A DNA stretch of 64,000 nt from QQVM01 sp035341855 (GTDB taxonomy: Bacteria; Bacteroidota; Bacteroidia; AKYH767-A; 2013-40CM-41-45), in the NCBI GenBank assembly GCA_035341855.1, contig DAOQWA010000004.1:62001-126000 (forward strand), in the 5' to 3' direction. The position numbers and the translations under genes were made by a program. Of this stretch, positions 19,601 through 26,600 are shown one piece after another; within the stretch, counting starts at the first letter, position 1; each line of letters starts with the position of its first letter. Under the pieces are notes generated by a model, which worked only from the letters and a program-made list of their open reading frames with translations, had not been told where the DNA came from and did not search any database.

Positions 19601-20449
19601 AGTGAGCTCACATGGACTGTTACAGAAAATGGTTGTACAGGTTCCTCTACGATTGATGTACATAATTACACATTCTTTACTGTAGATGTTGGAAATGATA
19701 TTTCTGTTTGTGGTCTTACCGGCGTGCCGGTCAGTGGGACAATTTATACCAATTTTACAGGCACCTGGAATTCTTCAGGTCTTTCGAGCTTCGATGATCC
19801 TAATGCTCCTGTAACAATTGCGACTCCGGTAGACTATGGGGTTGATACTATTACCTGGACAATTACAAACAATGCATGTGCTAATTCAGACTTCTTAGTA
19901 CTAACTGCCGACCAGCCGGCAACTGCTGATGCAGGAGATTATTCTTCTGTGTGCATAGCTGAAGCTCGTCTGGAAGCAAGGGGTTATACTTTTGGCACAG
20001 GAATATGGTCAGTGCAGGCACCGGGTCAGGCAAGTATTAATAATGTTCTGCTTCCGTCAACAACTGTTGATTCTTTACTGCCGGGCAATACTACTTTTCT
20101 ATGGACGGTTGTAAACGGAGCATGTGTGAACACGGACACCGTTTCGGTATACTATGATCAGATGTGTGACCTGGAACTTCCGGATGCATTTTCTCCGAAT
20201 GGTGATGGCTTTAATGACGGATATGTGATCAGAGGAATTGAAGGCTATCCAATAAACTTATTCCGTGTATTCAATAGATGGGGTAATGAGGTTTATAAGA
20301 AAGCCAATTATGAAAATGGACAGTGGTTCGGGCAGAACACCGACAACGAACTCTTGCCTGAAGGGACATACTTCGTGATCCTTGAAGTAAAAGATATCAG
20401 CTTTAAGAAAAGCACCTTCGTCGACTTGCGTATGTATATCGGCAAATAA
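16619..20449 (+). CDS. SprB-repeat adhesin with T9SS type B (gliding motility-associated) C-terminus, cassette 1
   Basis: A 1276-aa secreted protein. A signal peptide ends near PRQASA and is followed by ATHLAGSDISYTC. The cysteine-rich N-terminal head of about 370 residues (FYRDCAG, CCRNC, FNHGVTDPDGDSLVYS) is shared with the adhesin at 23666. I count seven SprB-type repeats (pattern C.G..dG.a.....GG..pY.Y.W followed by aGtY.V.vtD..GC). After Ig-like modules the protein ends with the type B sorting domain (LPDAFSPNGDGFNDGY, FNRWGNEVY, LPEGTYFVILEV). Type B cargo of the T9SS generally works with a SprF/PorP-like partner, and such a gene follows 62 bases downstream. The likely role is surface adhesion or gliding. 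SprB itself is much larger, so I give no gene name. Confidence 0.85.
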   Translation: MKPILRRLILLLSLASTISIMPRQASATHLAGSDISYTCLGGNTYRVELTFYRDCAGSPAPLGVGIEFRSASCNQYFTDTLLQVIGTGGEITYPCPTQITSCEDSTSSIPGIQQYKFTGIVTLPMQCADWIISWSYCCRNCDITTMVQQSPCISGSNPGMYIQATLDNLNFACNSSPRFTNIPVSFVCLGQSFTFNHGVTDPDGDSLVYSLVNPMRNSTDSIPFVSGYSASNPITSVPALSINTANGDISMTPTQVEVGVLSVLIKEYRNGVLVGSVVRDMEVYVRMCNNNLPSESGINGTNIRDTTICPGTLICFDIMSNDVDSGQLVTMTWNQGISGATFNVSGTPHPTGNFCWTAPTMVVGTQVFSFIVTVRDDACPNSGFQTYSYNISVRSPINSLTVTPISCNGASDGSATVVVTNPPANYTFSWSPGGQTTQTISGQGPGSDTVFVTDLLSGCTAVADVQFTDPAILGVSTGVINQTCAGANSGIAYATGTGGTPSYQYSWDTSPVTLNDTATNLAAGVYRVTVTDSHGCVAIDSVNISPSAAAVLVSVDSVSAMLNCPGDNTGMATVSASGGVPGYTYSWNTNPVSTGPTINNLIAGTYVVTVTDSVGCTGIDSVTITEPPAFVLSGSSVPATCNASDGSVSILATGGTPFGFGYHYLWAVLGDTNTTVNNLPAGVYSVTVTDANGCTRTENVTLSNSSIPPPNAFALQNVSCNGDTNGIAVVQSQGGTPPFTYLWNTPQAHTTDTVTNLSPGTYIVRIEDSLGCIAFDTVMIMEPAPISITVFSSNVNCAGDSTGIASAQLITGGTQPYSYLWSPYGGTNPTATGLVAGNYTMLLTDFNGCSDSISISITEPPAIVTTVNATIEPSCFGSNDGSIDISVSGGVGSYSYFWNPGGATTQDLTNIDAGIYVVTITDNICSVQYTVNLNQPQPIRVLAGSDTAICAGSSIQLNGQLLSGQTGVWTSNSGITFVDNTDPRTIANNIQSGTSELTWTVTENGCTGSSTIDVHNYTFFTVDVGNDISVCGLTGVPVSGTIYTNFTGTWNSSGLSSFDDPNAPVTIATPVDYGVDTITWTITNNACANSDFLVLTADQPATADAGDYSSVCIAEARLEARGYTFGTGIWSVQAPGQASINNVLLPSTTVDSLLPGNTTFLWTVVNGACVNTDTVSVYYDQMCDLELPDAFSPNGDGFNDGYVIRGIEGYPINLFRVFNRWGNEVYKKANYENGQWFGQNTDNELLPEGTYFVILEVKDISFKKSTFVDLRMYIGK
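17818..19430 (+). repeat. Seven SprB-type protein repeats in adhesin 1
   Basis: Tandem units of roughly 65-85 codons, each with a Cys-Asn/Phe-Gly start, a GG-P-Y-x-Y-x-W core and an AG-x-Y-x-V-x-(T/V)-D end. They are diverged from one another at the DNA level, so this is an old array rather than a recent expansion. Boundaries are approximate. Confidence 0.7.
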
Positions 20450-20511
20450 ATTTCAGCAATCGAAAGCAAATCTGTCATCTAAAAATACTTTGAATAATTC
20501 AATCTCATAAA

Positions 20512-21441
20512 ATGAAGAAACTCTTCACCCTCTTGTTAGTCAGTGTAAGTCTGTGTGCTAATGCGCAGCAAGACTTGCTTGTAAGTCAGTACATGTTTAA
20601 TCATTTACTGTTAAATCCGGGCTATGCCGGCAGTCATGACTATATGATGGCCACGCTGTTGTATCGCAAGCAGTGGGTCGATCTAAAGGGCGCCCCGGAG
20701 ACACAGGTAGCCTCCTTGCACGGACCACTTGGATTGTCGCAGTTTGGTTGGGGTGCCCTGATCTCCCATGATAAGATCGGAGTCACAGATCGCACGGATG
20801 CCTATCTAAATGCAGCGTATCATTTAAAGACGGGACCGAAGCTTCGCTTGTCCTTAGGACTCCGCGCCGGTGGCGGATACTACAGTTATAAGAACAGTGA
20901 CCTGACCTACTGGGATGAAGGCGACCCTGCCTTTGCCGGCAATAAGGTGAGTAAATTTTTGCCTAACGTAGGAGCCGGACTGTATTTGTATAGCAGAAAG
21001 TTCTATGCAGGATTATCAGTTCCAACGATCATCAGTTATGATCCTGAAAAGAGCCTGAGTTTTGATGCCGGTGGAGGCGATGTAGTTCCTCACCAGGTCC
21101 GCCATTATTTTGCCACTGTTGGCACAGCGATAGAGCTGCATCCCGATGTGGTGATGAAACCCAGTGTGCTTGTGAAGTATGTAGACAAAGCCCCTGTCGA
21201 GGTGGACTTCAACTTAAACTTTTTACTTGCCAACACAGTGTGGGTTGGCGGTAGCTACCGAACGGGCGATAGCTTTGTAGGTATTGTAGAACTACAGCTG
21301 AGTAAAAAATTACGTATTGGCTACAGCTATGATTTTACCTTCACCGATATCAAGGATTACTCCTCGGGTTCACATGAGATCATGCTGGGCTATGATTTTG
21401 GATACGATATCATGAAGATCAAAACCCCAAGGTATTTTTAA
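20512..21441 (+). CDS. PorP/SprF-family T9SS outer-membrane protein, cassette 1
   Basis: A 309-aa protein with a signal peptide (MKKLFTLLLVSVSLCANA, cleavage before QQDLLVSQYMFN). The start of the mature part, QYMFNHLLLNPGYAGS, is the hallmark of the PorP/SprF family, and the rest alternates beta strands as expected for an outer-membrane barrel, ending in YDFGYDIMKIKTPRYF. In Flavobacterium the SprF-type partner is required for secretion or anchoring of a cognate type B adhesin, so this one probably serves the adhesin at 16619. It is followed after 71 bases by the PorE-like gene. From base 20522 onward it is part of a 2,962-bp block repeated almost perfectly at 29480. The cassette genes appear richer in G+C than the adhesins; I did not compute this. 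Confidence 0.88.
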   Translation: MKKLFTLLLVSVSLCANAQQDLLVSQYMFNHLLLNPGYAGSHDYMMATLLYRKQWVDLKGAPETQVASLHGPLGLSQFGWGALISHDKIGVTDRTDAYLNAAYHLKTGPKLRLSLGLRAGGGYYSYKNSDLTYWDEGDPAFAGNKVSKFLPNVGAGLYLYSRKFYAGLSVPTIISYDPEKSLSFDAGGGDVVPHQVRHYFATVGTAIELHPDVVMKPSVLVKYVDKAPVEVDFNLNFLLANTVWVGGSYRTGDSFVGIVELQLSKKLRIGYSYDFTFTDIKDYSSGSHEIMLGYDFGYDIMKIKTPRYF

Positions 21442-23483
21442 ATCCATGTCCAAGTACTCCAATCAACATTCACACAACGCGGTCTAAACCGCAGCAAGCA
21501 TAACGATCTGTCATGAAGAAAACTTTTTCATATTTGTTCACACTAAGCGTAGTGGTATTATTACTGAGCTCATGTGCCAGTTACCACGTCCGTCAGGGTA
21601 ACCGCTTTTACCGTGATATGGCCTATAGTGAGGCGACTAAAGAATACCAAAAGGCTCTGGGGAAGAAAAGCTTTCCCGAGGCTCAGATCAAACTGGCCGA
21701 AAGTTACCGTCTGATGAATGACCTGAGTAAGTCTGAGGAAGCCTATTCCCGGGTGATGCAACTGGCCGAAGTAGAACCTGAACATCGCCTTCGCTATGCA
21801 CAGTTGTTGATGCGAAGCGGTAAGTATGATCAGGCAAAAAATTATTTTGATCAGTACCTAGGCAGCCGCCCTAACGATCAGGCAGCGCTTCAGCAACGAC
21901 AAAGTTGTGATAGCATCGCAAGTTGGAAACAAGATAGCGCCCGCTATACCATTGAGCCAAGTAAACTCAATACGGGCGGCTCAAATTTTTCACCCGTATG
22001 GTACAGAGATGGAGTGGTGTTTGTGAGCGACCGCAATGCGAAGGCAAAAACCTACGTGTGGACCGGTCGTCCGTTCCTGGATCTGTATTATTCAAAGAAG
22101 GACCAGAGCGGAAACTATGGTATGGCCATGCCACTTCAGGGGGATGTGAACGGAATGTACCACGAGGGACCTGCCGCCTTTAACAGCAAAGGAGATACGA
22201 TGTATTTCACGCGCAATAGTTATATGAAGCGCAAGGCAGAAAAGTCAGAGGAAGATGTGGTGATCCTTCAGCTCTATGAGGCGATCAATAAAGACACCTC
22301 CTTTAGCCAGGTGAGTTCGATGACATTGAACAGCAAAGAATACAGCACCGGTCACCCAAGCTTAAGCTCCGATGGTCAGGTGATGTACTTTACCAGCGAT
22401 ATGCCGGGCGGCCAGGGAGGAAGTGATATCTATATGAGCCGAAAACAAAATGGTCAGTGGAGCGCAGCAAAGAACCTTGGTCCCAATATCAATACACCTT
22501 ATAACGAAAGTTTCCCGATGTTGTGGAATGACAGCTTACTATACTTCAGCTCCGAAGGTCATTATGGTATGGGTGGACTTGATGTTTTTTACAGCAGCAC
22601 CGATGAATCCGGCAACTGGAGCCGGGCACAAAATATGGGTTATCCCTTTAACAGCAGCTATGATGACTTTGGAGTAGCAATGAATGCCGAAGGAACCGAA
22701 GGCTTGCTGAGCTCCAACAGAAATACACAGAACACGCAGCAGGATCAGATCTATGGATTTAAGATCAATGACCTTCGCTTTACACTGGAAGGAATCGCCG
22801 TGGAAAAGCAAAGCCAGAAGCCTCTGTCAGGTGTAGTAGTAGAATTGAGCAACCGAAAGACAGCAGAGAAGGAGCGTGTAACAACCGGCGAGGATGGAAA
22901 ATTTTTCTTCAAGTTGAATCCGAACACAGATTATTCAGTAGTGGGAAGCAAGGATAGCTACTTTACCAATACCGAACCTGTGAGTACTGTAGGCAAGCTT
23001 CAAAGTGAGAACATGTATGTGAAGCTGAAACTGGAGATGGAACAGATCATCGTAAACAAACCGATCGTACTTGAGAATATCTATTATGACCTGGATAAAT
23101 ACGATATCCGGGAAGATGCCGCCATTGGCTTGAACAAGCTTGTGAGCATTATGGAAGACAATCCGGAGATCAACATAGAACTAAGCTCACATACAGACTC
23201 GCGGGCAGATGACCGATATAACATGACCTTGAGTCAGCGCCGTGCCGAGTCGGCGGTGAATTATATAGTGAGTAAAGGAGTGAGTAAGGATCGAATCACG
23301 GCAAAAGGGTACGGGGAGACGATGCTGGTGAACCGTTGTTCAAATAAGGTGGACTGCAGTGAAGAAGAACATCAGGCCAATCGACGGACAGAGTTTAAAG
23401 TGACCTCGATGAAGAAGTAAGCAAACAACACAAAACAGGAGAAGCCGGAAGCTGAGAACATTGTTCACAGGTCCCGGCTTTTT
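20522..23483 (+). repeat. Long near-identical duplication, copy 1
   Basis: 2,962 bases matching 29480-32441 at a constant offset of 8958. It starts inside the signal-peptide codons of the PorP-like gene and ends in the T-tract of the terminator behind the PorE-like gene. I noticed two differences: base 20556 T versus 29514 C (silent, Cys codon) and 23471 G versus 32429 A (terminator). The two encoded proteins are identical apart from the first residues of PorP. Confidence 0.95.
21513..23420 (+). CDS. PorE-like OmpA-family lipoprotein (TPR, beta-propeller, carboxypeptidase-regulatory-like, OmpA), cassette 1
   Basis: A 635-aa lipoprotein: the signal ends in LLLSSC with the lipidated Cys at 21. 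TPR-like helices (residues about 30-135) are followed by WD40/PD40-type propeller blades (about 155-425; FSPVWYRDGVVFVSDR, GHPSLSSDGQVMYFTSD). Next comes a carboxypeptidase-regulatory-like fold (about 430-510). A C-terminal OmpA peptidoglycan-binding domain (about 520-635) carries YYDLDKYDI, SHTDSRADDRYN and LSQRRAESAVNY. This order is that of PorE, a T9SS-associated protein that binds peptidoglycan and the trans-envelope complex. Whether this copy is the core PorE or an adhesin-dedicated paralogue cannot be decided here. It lies 71 bases behind the PorP-like gene and is terminated by a hairpin. The identical copy is at 30471. Confidence 0.88.
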   Translation: MKKTFSYLFTLSVVVLLLSSCASYHVRQGNRFYRDMAYSEATKEYQKALGKKSFPEAQIKLAESYRLMNDLSKSEEAYSRVMQLAEVEPEHRLRYAQLLMRSGKYDQAKNYFDQYLGSRPNDQAALQQRQSCDSIASWKQDSARYTIEPSKLNTGGSNFSPVWYRDGVVFVSDRNAKAKTYVWTGRPFLDLYYSKKDQSGNYGMAMPLQGDVNGMYHEGPAAFNSKGDTMYFTRNSYMKRKAEKSEEDVVILQLYEAINKDTSFSQVSSMTLNSKEYSTGHPSLSSDGQVMYFTSDMPGGQGGSDIYMSRKQNGQWSAAKNLGPNINTPYNESFPMLWNDSLLYFSSEGHYGMGGLDVFYSSTDESGNWSRAQNMGYPFNSSYDDFGVAMNAEGTEGLLSSNRNTQNTQQDQIYGFKINDLRFTLEGIAVEKQSQKPLSGVVVELSNRKTAEKERVTTGEDGKFFFKLNPNTDYSVVGSKDSYFTNTEPVSTVGKLQSENMYVKLKLEMEQIIVNKPIVLENIYYDLDKYDIREDAAIGLNKLVSIMEDNPEINIELSSHTDSRADDRYNMTLSQRRAESAVNYIVSKGVSKDRITAKGYGETMLVNRCSNKVDCSEEEHQANRRTEFKVTSMKK

Positions 23484-23484
23484 T
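23441..23484 (+). terminator. Terminator of adhesin cassette 1
   Basis: Outer arms AAGCCGG (23442-23448) and CCGGCTT (23474-23480) enclose a small inner hairpin (GAACA/TGTTC) and run into TTTTTT, 21 bases after the PorE-like stop. It lies at the right end of the duplicated block. Confidence 0.75.
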
Positions 23485-23665
23485 ATTTTAAAATATTTAA
23501 ATGGACTGAAGTAAAATTGAATGAAGCTGGAGATATTCAAAAAATTGTTAATAAAAGTGTTGATAGGCGAGCCTTAAACTTTGAAGACTCAGCGAATGAT
23601 AGAGCGAACTTGCAAGATATTGTGAACGGACCCAAAATCGTTCAAAATGCCCAAATTCTACAAGT

Positions 23666-26600
23666 ATGAATCTACCAAAGTACACTCCCCTAAGCATCAA
23701 TAGTCGAAATAAAACCCTCATAAAGGCTTGTGCGTCATTTTTGATGGTGGCACTAGGAGTATTCTGTTCACAAAAAACATATGCAACCCATGCCTCCGGA
23801 TCAGACTTAACCTACACATGGGTATCAGGAAATACATTCAAAGTGACTGTATCTTTTTTCAGAGATTGTGCCGGAGTTGCTGCACCAAATTCTATCACCC
23901 TTCAAGCCCGGTCATCAAGTTGTAATAGAGATCAATCATACACACTAGCAAAGGTTTCAGGGACAGGGCAAGAGATTACTTTTCCATGCAGGACAGTGAA
24001 TACAAAGTGTACAAGCGGTTCGTCAATTTATGCGGGATATCAGCAATATGTATATGAAGGAAATGTTACACTTCCTCAAAAATGTACCGATTGGGTATTA
24101 AGCTACTATGTATGTTGTCGTAATTGCGCCATCACGACATTGAATAATCCTTGTAATGATAATATGTATGTTGAGGCTACACTGAATAACGTGGCAGCTC
24201 CAACAAATTCGTCACCGAAATTCACGAATATACCCGTTGCATTTTTATGTGTGAACCAAAGCTTTACTTACAATCATGGTGTCGTTGATCCTAATGGAGA
24301 TTCTTTAGTTTATTCCTTTATAACTCCCAAAACTTATAATACTTCAAATAATACGGTTGGTTCAGTAACCTATAATTCCGGTTATTCTGCTGCTAATCCG
24401 CTCTCATCAACACCTGCAGTAAATTTGAATTCATCCACAGGTGACGTGACAATGACACCAACATCTAATAATGAAGTTGGTGTTGCAGCAATTTTAGTAA
24501 GAGAATACAGGAATGGAGTGCTAATAGGAAGTGTTATTCGTGACATGCAGTTTCTTACAAAATCCTGTAATCCGAATTTACTTCCATCAGCTTCAGGGAT
24601 CAACGGTACAAGTGTATTTTCTGCTGTTGTCTGTCCCGGAAATACTCTGTCATTTACCATCAACTCCTCAGATCCTAATGCTGCAGATACTGTCTTAATG
24701 TATTGGAATGATGTTATTCCCGGAGCAACGTTTTCCACAGTAGGAGCAAAGTTGCCTGTAGGTACTTTTTCATGGACACCAACACTGGCAGATGCAAGAG
24801 CTCAACCGTATTCATTCATTGTGACGGTTCGTGACAATGCTTGTCCTACAAATGGTTCTCAGACATTTTCATACTCGATCTTAGTGCCTTTGGTCACGGC
24901 GAACTTATCAACATCTACTTTCAATGGCTATAGTATCGCATGTTTTGGAACATCCACCGGAAGTGCTACGGCAACCGGTTTGGGAGGGACTTCACCTTAT
25001 ACTTATGCCTGGACGCCTTCCGGAAGTACAACATCTCTTGCCACTGGATTAGCAGCGGGCACTCACACAGTAACTGTTACTGATGCGAATGGTTGTCCTT
25101 ATACAGATTCCATAGCGTTAAATGCACCGATTGACTCCATTTCCTCCAGTGTGGATACTTCAACAAATGTAAGTTGCAATGGTGGGGCTGACGGAACAGC
25201 AAGTATAAGTGTGAGTGGCGGACTACTTCCATATACATATTTATGGAGTCCATCAGGGCAAACCACCGGTACCGCAACCGGACTTGCTGCAAATACCTAC
25301 ACCGTCACAGCCAGAGATAATAATAATTGTGCAAGCGTTAGAACTATTGTAATTACGGAACCCACGGTTCTGATGGGATCAATTGGGTCGTTTACTAACG
25401 TTACCTGTAATGGTAATGCCAATGGAACAATTTCAACGAATGTATCCGGTGGAACTCCGCCTTATACGCATTCCTGGTCTAATGGCCTATCTACTCAAAA
25501 CGTTACCGGCTTAGCACCGGGAACCTACCGAGACACAATACGGGACTCTAAAGGATGTACGGTTATAGTTTCTCAGGCCATCACAGAACCCGGCGGTGCT
25601 GTTGGTATTCCGGCATCATCGCTTTCAAGTTCAAATGTACAATGCTTCGGTGGTTCAGATGGTACTGCGAGTGTTTTACCGTCCGGAGGTACTCCTCCAT
25701 ATACCATCACCTGGTCTAATTCAGACATCGGAAATTCTGCTGATAGTCTGAATGCCGGTGTTTATACTGTCACTATCGAAGATGGAAACGGATGTACATT
25801 TGATACAACTGTAACAATTACCGAACCGGCTGTTCTTAATTCACAATTTGTAAATTTCTCGGTTACGCCTGCAGGAACAAATATTACGTGTAATGGTAAT
25901 TCAGATGGTAATGTACGAGCTTCTGTCTTTGGAGGAACACCTCCCTACACTTATATGTGGTCAGATGGATCAACTTTAGATTCAATAACTGCAAAGCCGG
26001 CGGGAACTTATTGGGTACACATCACAGATAACCAGGGTTGCGAACATAGTGATACTACAACTCTAACAGAGCCAAGTCTGCTTACTACCTTGCTGACCAA
26101 ACAAGATGTTGTTTGTAAAGGAGAATCTTCAGGATGGATCAAAGCAAGTGTAACCGGAGGATCACCTGTATACAATTACCTTTGGTCACCATTTTTCCAA
26201 ACAACTGATAGCATCGGGGGATTGCCAATAGGTTTTTATGATGTTACTGTGACTGATATTAACGGCTGCAGTACGTTCGATACAATAACAGTCAGTGAAC
26301 CGGACACCCTGGTACCATTGATCACTTCGATTCAGTTTTTTGGTGATGTGAATGTGAAGTGTGCTGGTGATTCTACGGCAACTGTTTCGGTTCAGGTTAC
26401 CGGTGGTACCGGACCTTATACATATACATGGAATAACGGACTGACGACTGATACAGTCTTCAATCTTCCTGCCGGAACTGTTTCAGTTTATGTCAGAGAT
26501 AACAACGGATGTTCTATAACCGGAGGCAGAACTCTTACGGAACCCGGCCCTTTCCAATATGCTACAATCATTCATCATCCTGAATGTTACGGTGATTCGA